In this document: one piece after another, positions 35,326-47,269 of the stretch
How positions within the stretch are numbered: the stretch's first letter is position 1
How the letters are laid out: each line of letters opens with the position of its first letter
Assembly: GCA_001986395.2 (NCBI GenBank)
Contig: MQVO02000004.1
Coordinates: 1 to 64,000 of the forward strand
DNA from: Irpex lacteus
Taxonomy: Eukaryota > Basidiomycota > Agaricomycetes > Polyporales > Irpicaceae
Direction of reading: 5' to 3'
Length of the DNA stretch: 64,000 nt
Program-made: the position numbers and the translations under genes
The notes under the pieces: model-generated
What the model saw: the letters and a program-made list of their open reading frames with translations, nothing else
What the model was told of the DNA's origin: nothing
Databases searched by the model: none

Positions 35326-35964
35326 CTTTGTTCATCGCTTGTGGCGTCAACGTTGAGACCATCAAGGCTAAAAATAATCGAGCGTCGAGGATCATTGAAG
35401 ACGACCTCCGAGTCAGCGTCAAGACCCTCGAACTTCAAGGTGTACGTGTACATAACTCGGGGCCTTCCCAACGGTCAGGTCAAGCATCAAGCTGCGCGGT
35501 CATCGAGAGTCAAGACGTTGGATTTTCGGCACGTCAACCCCTTGACTCGTCTTGGTCGAGGTGTCGAGGTGTCGAAGACCTCAGAACAGTGTCGATACGC
35601 TTCAAGCCGTCTTACGGACTGCCGAGTCGACCCGCTAGCATACCGACCTACTGACCATCTGTAGACTCCAACACCAAAGCCGTCAGCCACCAAGATATTC
35701 AAGCAGTCAAGTCCGAGTCTCCAAGAAGCTGGCCACGGTAGAGTTCAGATGGAGTAGGCCACGGTAGAGTTCAGATGGAGTAGACCAGGGATAGTATGTC
35801 AGTGTGAAGGTCGCACGTATGGCATGCTCTTATACTCAATCAGCAGTAACCCGTCTACTTATCCTGATAAGCTAAAGGAGGGGGGGGGGTGCCGTTGAAC
35901 GAGGTGAATGAGGTAACTGGCGAGTCTGTCTACTGTCAATGGTACGTCGGCCACACAACTTGAA

Positions 35965-36170
35965 GTTCTTCAAAGACCGTATGAACCACTGCCTTTTGTC
36001 GTCCAAGATCCCTACGTGCACCGTCTGTCGGAAAGTAGGAAATCAGGCAAGCCGCGGGAGGCTGACAGGAATGATACTGACGACGGTTGCTGACTCTGGG
36101 CAGCATATAAGCCCCTCTCCTCTCAACTTCCTCTCTTCACTGACGACCGTCTACCTACCGGCTGTCTGAT
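35965..36170 (+). promoter_or_regulatory. TATA module, copy C
   Basis: Carries GGCAAGCCGC, GGCTGACAGGAATG and GCATATAAGCCCC, then a pyrimidine run and CACTGACGACCG. More diverged downstream than copy A. Confidence 0.5.
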
Positions 36171-36721
36171 CATCAGTAGGTGTTGACGGTAAGATTTGCT
36201 GGGCGTCGAGGCGAGCAGAGTAGTCAACTCCTCGGGCCTCAAGTTCTGAAGGACGACCGTCAACTGTCGACATACTGACCGTTCGTAAACCTCGACGCCA
36301 ACACTGTCAGCCGTCAAGGTGGCCAAGATGTCAAGACCACCGGGGGCTGAAGTCGAACATGCAGTATGTTCTTACGTTCAGACATCAGCAACCCGTCTAC
36401 TTACCCTCTAGTGCTAGTACGTCAGCTTCAATACTACCTGGAGAGGGGATGGTAGTGTACGTACGCTTCTGACCTGCTTATATATATAGCGATCGTTCGT
36501 AAGTAGTCTCAAGGACAATTGAGGTGATAAAGGCATAGATGCTTCAAGGCGGGCGAGCTGAAGAAGCAAGAGAAGACGTCGAACTGCAAGAAGGATTCGA
36601 AGCTTTCAGACTTCAAGACCACGAGGCTGCAAGTCGACCTACTCACGTACTGCCGTTTTGCTCGTAGACCTCGATTCTAAGGCCGCAGGCTTCACGACTA
36701 CAAGAAGGCCTCAATTGACGG

Positions 36722-36882
36722 AGATGCATGAAGCGTGACATAACGCGAGGAGCTTGTTGAATCGTGTGTATAGAGTCTGGAACGGACGACGATCCTCAAG
36801 GTGATCATCTCAGGGAGCGTCAGCGACTGCCAACAACGTCAAGATGCGTACACTCACTTTTTCAGCCAGCTGGCTCACAGCC
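36722..36882 (-). promoter_or_regulatory. Orphan copy of the tyrosinase upstream region (copy 3)
   Basis: Reverse complement contains GTTGGCAGTCGCTGACG, GATGATCACCTTG and GTCACGCTTCATGCA, in the order seen before both other tyrosinase copies. No tyrosinase exon follows, so this is a stray fragment inside array 1. Confidence 0.6.
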
Positions 36883-36949
36883 CGTGCAGTTCTTACGCCA
36901 CACGCTCATCGCTATCTGTATACTGCTGTCGTAACTTGATGACAAATAA

Positions 36950-37182
36950 AGACTGAATCAACCAGCTCCCCACATCGTTCGGTACACTCCTGCGTAAATC
37001 CTCTGACGTCTCCGTCTGTTGGTTAAGGCAGGATTGGGCTAGCCGCAGGCAGTAAACGGCTGACAGGAATACGGCTGACGGTGGTTGGCATTAATATTAA
37101 ATACCCGCTTCTGGTATGAATCCCCGTCCTCTTGTGTCTCTTGGTTTGTTGTGGTTGACCACTGACGAGTATTTCTTTACAG
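36950..37182 (+). promoter_or_regulatory. TATA module, copy D (TATA box decayed)
   Basis: Close match to copy A from CTCTGACGTCTCC through GGCTGACAGGAATACGG to CACTGACGAGTATTTCTTTA and CAG at 37182. The TATA site reads GGTATGAATCCCC. Confidence 0.55.
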
Positions 37183-38244
37183 CTTTGTTTACCGCCTGTG
37201 TCGTAGAATTTAACCTGAATATCATGCAGGCTCACGACAGCCGGCAAGGCGGCCAAGACTTCAAGCCCTCAAGTCCTCGAGCCCTCAGCCTCAAGACGAT
37301 CGAACTCCAAGCTTCAAGGTGTACATAACGTGGGTCCTTTAAGACAGTCAATCTCAAGCGTGTACGGTCATCGAGAATCAAGACGTCTGACCTTCAAGAC
37401 GGTCTTTGACATTTTGACCTTCTTGGTCGAGGTGGTGAGGTCGCGGTGTCGAAGACCTCAGAACAGTGTAAATACGCTTCAAGCCGTCTTACGTCTTACA
37501 CCTTCAAACAAACCACTGACCTTCGACCCACTAGCATACTGTCGACTGACCGTTCGTAGACTTCGACGTCAAGGCCAGAAGGCATCAGCGGACGACCTAC
37601 GACGCTGGGGACCCTTCATAGATCAACACCAAGGCCGCCATCAGTCAACTCGCAGACTCAAGACTCAAGACTCCCAAGACTCCAACTCGGTCGGGTGTGG
37701 TTTAAAGGAGAGTGACGTGCAGGTTAGTAGGAGGCCGTGAATGGTAGGTGCGTAAAATGGTCACTTTGTTACTGAAGTACTGATTCCTTTACTTTCGAGA
37801 TGGTACGTCGACTTCGACTCAAAACTTGGAAAGAAGGCGGTGTAGTGACCGTTCGAGGTCCTCAAGCGAGCTTCAAATCGCGAGCTTCAAGTCCAGATCG
37901 TCAGGGTAGTGCGTTCAAGACGGTCACATTAAGACGGACGCACGTTCAAGACATCAACACGAGACGCTTCAGACGCTTCAAGACGCTTCGAGGTGGACCT
38001 CCAGCTTACTGCCCTATTGCTCTACTGACAAGGTCGTAAAGCATATGCATCAAGACGACAGACAGAAGACGGCAAGATTGAAAGACAGCCGACGACGGCA
38101 AGTCTCAAGGTTTAAAGACAACCGACGACGGCAAGACTCGCTGCTAAAGACAACCGTCGCCGTAGCGACTTACGGACCTCAACACCAGCTATTACTCGAC
38201 TTGAACTTAAGCCGGCGAGCTCAGGGTTTGAAGACGGCGGTGGT

Positions 38245-38390
38245 TCGATCAAGGCAGTCGCAGACGGTAACCGGCTGACAGGAATGTGGTTGGAATTGAA
38301 ATACCCGCCTCTGTGTAGCGTATAAACCCCGTCGTTTTGTGTCTCCTGATTTGTTGTTGTTGACCGGTGACGAGTATCTCCTCACATCTT
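38245..38390 (+). promoter_or_regulatory. TATA module, copy E
   Basis: Contains GGCTGACAGGAATG, GGTTGGAATTGAAATACCCG, CCTCTGTG, GCGTATAAACCCC and GGTGACGAGTATCTCCTCAC. The TATA box is intact; the final CAG of other copies is absent. Confidence 0.55.
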
Positions 38391-39420
38391 TGTTGACGTT
38401 TATATAGTAGACTTCGATCCCAAGACCATCAAGGCTCACGACGATCGAGCATCGAGGCCGACGAGGCGGTCAAATCGGCAGTCAAGCCCTCAAGTCCTCA
38501 AGGCTTCAAAGCTTCAAGCCCTCATGCACATGTCCTCAAGACGACCTCAACGTCAAGACCCTCGAACTTGAAGGTGTACATCACTCAGGGCCTTCAAGAC
38601 GTCAAAAGGGTCAAGACGTGAATTCAAGCCGCCTGACGCCTTACACCTTCAAAGCTACTACCGACTCAGCGTCGATCCGTTAGCATACCGACCTACTGAC
38701 CATCCGTAGACTTCGACGCCAAGGCCGTCAACAACCAACAACCAACACACCATCACTCAACTCGCAGACTCAAGACTCAAGACCAACTCGGTCAGTTGCG
38801 GTGGCTCTTTGACGAGGGTGGCGTGCGGGCCAGTAGGAGGGCGCGTATACTAGTATGATAAGTTGCGTAATACTTGAATGATTAACTTGGTACTGGCGTG
38901 CTGAGGCCTTTACTTTCGAGGTAATACATTAACACTAAGGCCGGTCGCGAAGATAGCGACGCGTCAACCTTCCTATTGGACGTCGGCAAGACGTTGACGG
39001 CCATCAAGTGACAACAAGGCGGACACCATCGAGACCTTCTAGTAGCGGTAAGGCGTCGATCTACTTAGTAACTTATTAACTTAGTTCGTAGACTTCGCCC
39101 TTCAACCGTCAAGGCCTCTACCTTCAAGGTAGACAGGATTTGGAAGTCAAGATGTTCAAGGCAGTCAACACAATCAACCGGAAGATAAGGCTCCGAGATA
39201 TCAAGAGTCGACAAGGTCAGAGTTGGATGCATGACGTACGATGGCTTACTGAGTCTATTGTACTGATACTTAGGCATGAAACGTGTTGGGACGATGACAC
39301 TGTATGTCGGTATTGCCGTGCTCACAAGGTGGTAAGATGCATCATGCCCAGGTTGATCCTCATCGGAGTCGCGCACAAGGTAGTGAGTACGTTACCTTCA
39401 AGACCTGGTAGTGTGTCTTA

Positions 39421-40688
39421 AGGAGCAAGGTGTTCGCAGCTGTGTCAATAGTCGGGATTCAAGAGTCAGACGTCAAGCTTCAACCCCAAGCTATGAACCA
39501 GCTTGCATTGCCGATAAGCATCTTTGAGGTGGTCCTGCAATGGGAATACCTCAAGGACGCTTACGAAGTCACGAGCGATGGAAGTTGAGTGTTTGATGGG
39601 CACTCGGAGGGGGTCGGCAAGGTGTACCCTAGTCACAGCAGCGCGTAAGGGATAGAAACATAAATCAAGGTGTATAGTGGGACTAGAAGCGGACTCGGAG
39701 GGAGAACGAGATGCGATGTGACGTGAAGAGATGAGATAACAACGAAAAGGGTCACACACGAGCACAGTTATTAATATCGTCTCCCGGCGCACCCGTTTAC
39801 CAGAGCACGTCGCACGAGGTGTTCGGACGCCTTCCCCAGCGGTGATTTGTTGACGTTAGCAGGTACCGGCGAGCTCAATGTCAAGATCGTTGAGAGCCAA
39901 CGAGGTATCAGGTGTCTGGACGTGAGATGTTCAAGGCGATCAACACATCAAGTCGGATGACATCAGGACGCGAAGGCGGCAAGACTTCAAGGATGTCGCT
40001 AACGCTAGTCGTATCTGGTGTCTGACGAGTTAGGCTTGTGGTGGCGTACAGTGAGCAGTCAGTTTGCTGCAGACTGCTTACTGGGCTCTCTGAATGATAT
40101 GGTTGGTTTGCAGACGTCAATGCCAAGACATGGGACGATGGTGGTACACGTACGGCACTGACCCATTGATGAGCTGACATGTCGTAAGCAGCAAGACAGA
40201 AGACACGATGATCACCGTGACATACTAACCCGCTGTTCGTTCGTTCATAAATATAAAGCTGAACGCGAGCAAGCATCGACGCGCTACGAACCAAGACGAC
40301 ATAATTTCAAGTTTTCGGGAATCGAAGCGTGCAAGGCAATCAGAAGCCTAGGTAGTTAAAATAGCGAAGTTCAACAATCCCTTATTATCCCATCCTCACG
40401 CTCATTTCTTACTCGACTATCGCCGTTGTTACCTCGCTCCTTGTGTTGTACGCTCCGGTACGCTCTCTTAGCTGTGTTGTGTTAGTACCATGGGTTAAAT
40501 ATGAAGTTCCACCATTCGTGACTCGGGTCTCACTGTGATATATAGCTCGTCTTTGTAACACTCACTCTAAGGTAATCCAAGCTACGCCCTCGTCCGTCTC
40601 CCCTTCACAATACTTCACAAGGTAATGGTCCAAGCTGCGGCCAGATTATCCGTCAGTATTTCCGAGTACATAGCTACTTAATGATGAC
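39421..40688. other. Intergenic, no supported gene
   Basis: Lies between array 1 and the 3' end of the second F-box-like gene. It shows no recognisable gene or clear repeat apart from scattered TCAAG words. Confidence 0.4.
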
Positions 40689-41911
40689 TCACAACCCCTT
40701 TTCGCCCTCTGCGCCGTTGCTCGCAGTCCGATTCGTTCGCACGATCAGCTGCTGCTCCTCAAGTTTGACATAATCATAGTAAAGCACGTTGCTACTCTTC
40801 ATGACCATGAATTCCGTATGCAACGTCGCATATTTAGGGTCATTTGGCTCTGAAACTAGCTTGAGTCTCCACCAAGTGAAGCAGCACGGATCGCGAGTGA
40901 GGGGTTCCGAGATAGTGTCGAACGGCCGTGGTGGGACCACACCAACCGTAGAAAGCGGCAACGTCCAGCAGAGGCTGTCACCGACTTGTCGACGGATGTT
41001 GGTGAGAGCGTGGTCGTGGGAAACACCCACGCTGCGTCTGAGGGTGAGGAAAATACGGAACCCTCGGTTTGTGTACTTCTGTTTGATGAGGGTGTATCGT
41101 CGGCCGTCGTTGTCACCGTTGATTAGGTAGGCGGTTTTCCATGTCAGGGTGGAGCGGGGGTAGAGACAGTATGCGCGGTCCCAAGAGATCACGTTCATCA
41201 CTACGGCTGGAGAGTATGTAAGCGTGCGATACGAATATCGGTGGCGTGAGGTGTGTAATACATACTAGAATGAAATGCGAGGACAGCGGCCATGGGCGAC
41301 GTCGTGGCTACTATAACCTGCACCTCTAACTCTCGTTCGGGCTCACCGACACGAGGTGATGGCTTGGTGAATGTGAAGACGTTTGAGATACCTTGCGTGC
41401 GGTATTGCACTGGCAACTCCGTTTCATGGAACCATGGCGGTTGTTCTCTTTCGACAGCCACCTCGACCTCGAAATCGGGGTCCTGACTGCTTACGGGCTG
41501 ATACGTGTATCCGTGATCTGAGAGCCACCGTCCGACTTCTCCTGTATGTCGACTTGGAACGTACAGATCCAAGTCAGAGCCATGGTAGTAATCTCTGGTA
41601 AAGAACTGGAGGGCATTTGACCCGGAGATGAGAGTCGCAGTACGTGCTTGGAGGGATCGAAATGCGGGAGGGTCGTCGAAGTACGGTTTCAGGTGGTTGT
41701 CGATATTGAAGGCTCGCCTGATACATCCTCCCGTTAAGACGCAGGCAATTTTGCATGTTCGTGCTAAGCAAAGAAGGGAGGCGGGAGAGTCGACGAGATA
41801 GCTGATTATCTCGTCGCAGAGCTCGATTGGCATGCGAAAAAGCGAGTCCGCTGGTTGGAGAGAGGCAAAACGATGGTAATTGGCGGAATATAAATTTAAA
41901 ACCTGCTGCAT
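40689..41911 (-). CDS. F-box-like protein with nucleotidyltransferase-like signature, copy B
   Basis: Paralogue of the gene at 7438-8674, with the single intron at the same place. Exons 41911-41266 and 41200-40689 give 385 aa. The F-box-like region reads MPIELCDEIISYLVDSPASL. The nucleotidyltransferase-like signature is SGSNALQ followed by SDLDLYVPSRH, and the later strand reads VQVIVATTSPMAAV, again with Gln where a third acid would be expected. The second exon shares NVISWDRAY and DPCCF with copy A. The start is the ATG of MQQVLNLYS; no upstream ATG was found in frame. Its 5' side is only about 95 bp from the left end of the nested transposons, so those insertions may have displaced its promoter. 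Confidence 0.7.
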
Positions 41912-42235
41912 GCTAGTTGGATCGAATGAGCGGTGTGAATGATGACAGATCGACGTTGTACGAGAGTGGATCGTGACGAGGGCGCGCAAAGTTACTTGTC
42001 TGGGTTACAGCGCTTCCGGTATATACAGTGTTTTGCATAATAAATGAGAATCAAACTTTTTTCGTGCGACGCCTTGACTGCCTAATATGGTGAAAATGAT
42101 GGTCACTCGTGATGTCACAGTAGGCTTGACGCCGATACACACTGTCACGTACTGTGGCTCTAGGCTAGCCACTGGCAACCCGTTCACACTAAGGACAGTC
42201 GTGGTACCAGTCACTCAGTAGCGATTTCGACCACA

Positions 42236-43320
42236 ATGCCAGGACACCCGCATTTGTCCCAGGAGCAGCGCGAGAGCATAGTTCGATGGGCTCATATTGA
42301 TCAGCTACCTGTCGTCGACATAGCAGCTCTGGCCGGCTGTTCCAGTGCCACGGTTTATCGCATCCTCCAGATTTACAACGAAACTGGCCAGACTAGTAAT
42401 CCGCTCGCACAGTCAGCTGGACGTCCTCGCACTCTGACCACCGATGACATCAACTACATCCACTCAGTCGTCACCAGCCGACCTGCAATTTATCTAGACG
42501 AGCTACAAGAGCAGCTATTTGCAGCCCGAGATGTCCACGTATCAATTGCAACTCTTTCGCGAGTGCTCTGTCGTCTTGCTTATAGCCGAAAGTCCATCTC
42601 CCGAAGCGCAGCAGAGCAGAACGAACATCTTCGAGCAACGTGGCGTGGCGCATATGCCGACATCCCAAAGGAATACTTCGTTTGGCTAGATGAATCAAGT
42701 GTAGACGACAGAACAAATCAGCGGACGCAGGGATGGAGTCAGCTGGGACAGGCATGTGTGCGACGTGAGATCTTCTTACGTGGCCAGAGATACTCTGTGC
42801 TCCCTGCGCTGACGGTAGATGGAATGGTGGCTTTGGACATTTTCGAAGGCTCTGTCACAAAGGAACGGTTCATTAGCTTTCTTGAGAATCAAATCGTCTG
42901 TCCATGTCTCTTTCTCACATACAAACGGAAAATTGACTTTCGTTGTTATCACAGGCACCGCTCCTCAATCTGTACCCTGGCCCGCGCAGTGTTGTTGTAC
43001 TGGATAACTGTGCAATACATCATGACGAAGAGGTTCGACGCATTGTTGAGGGTGAATGTGGTTCGTGTTTTTGTCTTACTGCTTAGAAGAATAGGTTATT
43101 AATAACTTGACGTGTAGGAGCTCGGCTCATTTACCTCCCGCCATACTCTCCAGATATGAACCCCATCGAGCAAGGCTTTCATAGCCTTAAGGCATGGCTA
43201 AGGCGACATGAGGCTGAGGCAGTAAATGCGGCTATTAGACCGTGGTTGATTCATCAAGCAGTACTCTCTATAACACCGGAACATGCATTAGGCTTCATTA
43301 GAAACTGTGGCTACGAGTAA
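42236..43320 (+). CDS. Tc1-like DDE transposase of the inner element
   Basis: Three exons (42236-42895, 42955-43060, 43118-43320) give 322 aa. N-terminal paired HTH region: LPVVDIAALAGCSSATVYRI and a second helix set with the GRPR-type linker SAGRPRTLT. The DDE nuclease has the first Asp in FVWLDESSVDD, the second in VVVLDNCAIHHDEEV and the Glu in SPDMNPIEQGFHSLK, a Tc1/mariner DDE_3 arrangement. Intact, so the element can probably still supply transposase. It cuts at element ends and inserts at TA. Confidence 0.9.
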
Positions 43321-43352
43321 TAACATTCAGAATAGATATTCGGAAATAGTAG

Positions 43353-45265
43353 CTAAACCCGAGCTTGACCAAGCCAAGTGTTCCACTCCTTTGCAAACAG
43401 CTGAAACTTCACTACGGAGCCCTCAGCCACACCGTCAAAGACACCCAGCAGACGGGCAGTGGAAAGGTGCGGAATAATATCTGGAGTGAAGTCATGAACG
43501 GATAAACTCTCAAGGAAAGGAACTAGATCAATATTATGCTCCGCAAGGAAGTCTTGGAGACAGCGGCGGATCTCGTCGCCTACGGCAACAACTCCACGTG
43601 ACGGATATGCATTTGCAACAGTAGCACCTCGACGAGAGCTGGAGGGGGCGGGCCCAGTACGGCCTGCGGTCACAGTGTCCATCATTTGTTGCATGCACAT
43701 GACCGCCATCGGGACCATCGTCGACGTCAGTAAGGCCGTAACATCGTTACCGCTATTGGTCGCAGTGAGGATGCCGGATGCCGATCGTGGACCAGATAGA
43801 CCACGCTGCTTGAGCCGTGCATCTGCTTCTCCACCGTCGAGTAACTCCGGGGGCGGTACCGTGACTGTAGCCTTATGTGCAGCCTAAGAACCAATTATTA
43901 GTAGGTATGACGAGACAACCGAGGGGGTTAACTTACAATAGCGGCCGCCCAGAGCTTGAGACGGCGGTTGTTCAATGTGTAGTGCACACCCGCATCAGTG
44001 TAATAACATGCTCCTGCTCCACCGTTCTCGTTATGATGATTCTCGCACTTCCACGTCTTCTGCAGCTCGAGAATCCAGTATCCATGGAGTTGATCCTGAA
44101 CACTGAACTGCGAGACCTGCGGCACCTGCATGGTGATATTAGATAAACAAGATCTGCGTCCACGATAGGAAAGAGTTTACCTGCGTGCCAATTGTAAGCT
44201 CCAGCTGTGGATCGACGAGCTGATTGAGGGGCTGCATTAATGAAGCCGTCAGTTTAAGCATCATGATATAAGTAAGAACACGCACTTAATTTCTCCGGTA
44301 CTGGTTGAGCTCGTCAGAATTGAAGTCGATGTTCAGATGAACTCCATCAATCTTCTTCGACGCCAAGATTTCGCGAAGGACATCCGCAAAATCCTGATCC
44401 TTGTCAATGACCGGAGCCGAGGCTTTGTTGTATCTAGTAGTATCCATGTCAGTCGAAGGCAAAGGCGATAAGTAAGTACGACACGCACGGTCCTGACTTC
44501 CACCAGATTGTGAACGGAGGGCCTGACACATCACTTGTCGTGTATACCTCAGCGAGCCCATGTACGTCCAGTACCTTCTCGATGAACTCGGCACGAGACA
44601 TCGCGTCATGGCAAATAACCCGCTTGGACTTATGCTTCCGTTCCTTCAATGTCTGCACTTGGAGCTTTCCCCGAGTAGTGGCCTTGTTGACACTGGTGGT
44701 GTAGGAGATTCCGACATTGACTAAGATCTCGGGATGTGCTATTAAAGGCATAAGCATCGCGAAGAGGCGGTAAAAGGATGTAGCTTAAACTTACCGGCAG
44801 CCGCAGGTTCATCTGCATCGTTCTCTGCACCATCAACTCCTGGCTGTGCGGCTGCATGCACCGGCTGAGCCATGCCTAGCACGGGAACTTGCTCAGGTTG
44901 CGCCGCAGGAGCCTGCTCGGGATGCGCCGCAGGAGCCTGCTCAGGTTGCGCACCAGGATCTTGGCCTTGGGCATTCTGCGGATCCGGCACGGGTGGAAGG
45001 TCTTCAGGAAGCACAAGACGCTTCCTCCTATATGCTGCAAGGGTGTCGTTCATCTCCTCGATTGAATGATAGAACTGCGGCGGATCAACACCACCATCTG
45101 AACATCCATGTAAGTCATTGGATTCACGGACAGGTCGTATGAGAACTCACCTATCCATGCAGGGGTGGCCAGCCAAGCTTCAGAGGCCGGGCGGCGACCT
45201 TGCCCTCGCACACCGTAAGGGACAAAGCGATAGGTGTGAGAACCATCTTGAGAGGCAGGAGGCAT
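43353..45265 (-). CDS. Accessory protein of the inner Tc1-like element, with a nonsense codon
   Basis: Seven exons by splice signals: 45265-45151, 45097-44795, 44738-44489, 44433-44286, 44231-44181, 44125-43937, 43883-43353. They keep frame throughout (about 529 codons) except that the last codon of exon 4 (44286-44288) is TAA. CAA would fit the context, so a single C-to-T change may have disabled it. An alternative donor is possible but not obvious. Visible features: Pro/Gln/Ala repeat (PEQAPAA), a basic central region, a possible zinc site in WKCENHHNENGG and ACYY, the motif LNNRRLKLWAAAI, and a C-terminal helical segment (FLAEHNIDLVPFLESL to VKFQLFAKEWNTWL). The same motif and tail type occur in the outer element's second gene. 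Function unknown; a partner in transposition or silencing escape is a guess. Confidence 0.7.
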
Positions 45266-46077
45266 AGCGCGAACGAAATAGTAAGCTTGTGACGGAGTAG
45301 GACACGATGAGAAACTCACCATTTCGCCCGGGCTCTTTATATACTCATCACTGGCCCACCTCTAAGCAATCCATGCAAGCCCGTTCGTGCTAGCCACGGA
45401 CCATGGAAGCATGCTGATTGGTGTGGCCATAATTAGCTTTATTTTGCAAGCTAGTGGTAGCTGAAACACTCACCTTTTTTCGAGAAACGGCCGCTGTGTT
45501 CGTAGTGTAGCCAGTTGTTGACGGAATCCGTAAGCCTTCCAGGTACACGACAGGTCCGCGACAATAGTGTAGGATGCCAGTCCGGAAAGAGTAAAGCTAG
45601 TGCTATCAGCTACAGTGATGCTTGGCAGCTAAGACTGAGAGTCAGGGATACCGTTGAGAGCACACGATAGTGAGGCTCCGAAGCGTTGAGCATGGTCATC
45701 ATGGGGGACGTCGAGTGAGTAGCGAAGAGTGAGTGCGACTGATGTGCGTCGTCAGTACCGCATAACCTGACACGTCTGTGTGACCCGCTGTGACCTTTTG
45801 TGACTGATGCAGGCGCAAGCTCGCCATAATAGGTAATTTGATCTGGCGCTAAATCGCGCGAAACAATCTAGGATTCTCATTTATTATGCAAAACACTGTA
45901 ATGAGAAAAATCGTTTTTTTCGCGCCTGCCTCATTTAGTAATTGCCATAACGGGTAACAGCGTACGCGCGTCGCCGACGCAACTGGGACAGCCTACAGTA
46001 CAAAGTAAATTGTATTTCGTCACTCAGTGCATGCTGCATCAGACTCGTGAATCCTTCTCTTACATCTGAGTCTGGCT

Positions 46078-47209
46078 ATGGTCAACCGCCGCATCAGTAC
46101 AGATATGAAGGAATGCTCGCTTCGGCTCTGGGATGCCGGCTGGCATACAAGTGATATTTGCGAAGCCCTCCAAGTGTCCGTGGCTAGTCTTTACCGCTGG
46201 CTAGATAACTATGAGAATTATCACAACGTACTCAAGCCACCATCGCCTCTACGAGGACGACCGAGACTAATTGCAAGAGCTGTTCTAACTGGTCTACATC
46301 TTGTGCTCAATGAAAGCCCGGATGCCTATCTCGATGAACTTGTATGGTGGCTCGCTATTACTCATGATATTCCTATCTCGCGATCTCAGTTGCAAGCCAA
46401 TCTAGAGAAGGCAGGTCTTACCCGGAAGCTGCTGCGGAAGCTCGCGCTAGAACGAGACGAACAACTTCGCCAGGAGTGGCGAGACATGGTCCGAGGGGAG
46501 TTTCTCGATGATGGCTCTCAGTGGGTCTTTGTAGACGAGACGAGCAAGAACGAGCATGCGTATTTCCGTCGATATGGCCGTGCTCCTCGAGGAAAGCGAG
46601 CAGAACTAAAGGATGTGTTTGTTCGAGGCGACAGATACTCTCTCGCTGCAGCACTTTCTAAGGACGGGTATATTGCTGCTCGTGCACTGCCCGGGTCCTT
46701 CGATTCGCTCGCGTTTTTGAGTTTTATTGCAGAAGATGTCGTGCGTAATCATATCTCCTTTGAATATCTGCCATCTAACCAGAGTCTAGTTGCCCTATAT
46801 GAAGCCGTGGCCTGATGCGTGCAGTGTTCTCGTCTTGGACAACTGCCGCATACATCACAACGACACACTAGCCAATCTAGTGGCAGCAGCCGGTATGATG
46901 TTGTCACCTCATACACTCCGTCCACGTACTGAATATGCTGTTCAAGGGTGTATTCTTTTGTTCTTACCAGCGTACTCACTGGATCTCAATCCAATTGAGG
47001 AGTCTTTCAGTGCATGTATGTATTTGAAGCTATTCTGACCTAATGTGCATATTTGAGACTAAATCTTACATCTAGTAAAGCAATACCTACGTCGTCATGG
47101 TGCTACCCTGCGTCGCGGAGACCCTATCAATGCAATACTGGAAGCTTGTGGCTGTGTGAATGGTGATATGACAATTGGATGGTTTCGGCATGCAGGTTAT
47201 ATTGTATGA
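46078..47209 (+). CDS. Tc1-like DDE transposase of the older element
   Basis: Four exons (46078-46740, 46790-46892, 46947-47015, 47076-47209) give 322 aa, the same length as the inner element's enzyme though the sequence is quite different. HTH: GWHTSDICEALQVSVASLYR, linker LRGRPRLI. DDE acids: WVFVDETSKNEH, SVLVLDNCRIHHND and YSLDLNPIEESFSA. Intact. The exon count differs from the inner element, which supports long separation of the two lineages. Confidence 0.88.
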
Positions 47210-47269
47210 GCATTGGTATTGCACGTTTAGAAATACAGTATCGGTACAGCGTCTTTATTTTGATACATC

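Larger units (their letters stand above)
34240..39420. repeat. Array of TATA-headed, TCAAG-rich units (array 1)
   Basis: About five head-to-tail units of roughly 0.6-1.1 kb on the + strand, each with a conserved promoter-like module followed by sequence dense in TCAAG/CAAGG. Within the bodies a motif near CTACTGACCGTTCGTAG then ACTTCGACGTCAAGGCC recurs many times (for example around 34795, 35650, 36285, 37550 and 38695) and looks like a branch site plus 3' splice site. The ends at 37625-37805 and 38740-38930 also match each other. No frame stays open across units, so these are more likely non-coding or decayed transcripts than protein genes. Confidence 0.65.
42026..45898. mobile_element. Tc1/mariner-type element nested in the older one (two genes)
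   Basis: TA flanks at 42024-42025 and 45899-45900. The terminal repeats are 27 bp perfect (42026-42052 with 45872-45898), starting CAGTGTTTTGCATAATAAAT, then diverged. Length 3873 bp. It holds a transposase (42236-43320, +) and an accessory gene (43353-45265, -), convergent. Insertion was at a TA inside the older element's left repeat. Confidence 0.9.

Noticed and set aside
34240..39420. CRISPR-like array of short repeats
   Set aside because: TCAAG words are irregular in length and spacing, the host is eukaryotic, and the larger promoter modules define the true repeat unit.
34240..39420. Protein-coding repeat family from several 70-130 codon frames
   Set aside because: No frame persists across units, reading frames differ between copies, and amino-acid text is simple-repeat driven.
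3499..41911. Single large inverted duplication joining tyrosinase and F-box-like gene pairs
   Set aside because: Both pairs are present in opposite strands, but the order of the second pair is not that of a simple inversion, and unrelated sequence lies between. Separate events are more likely.
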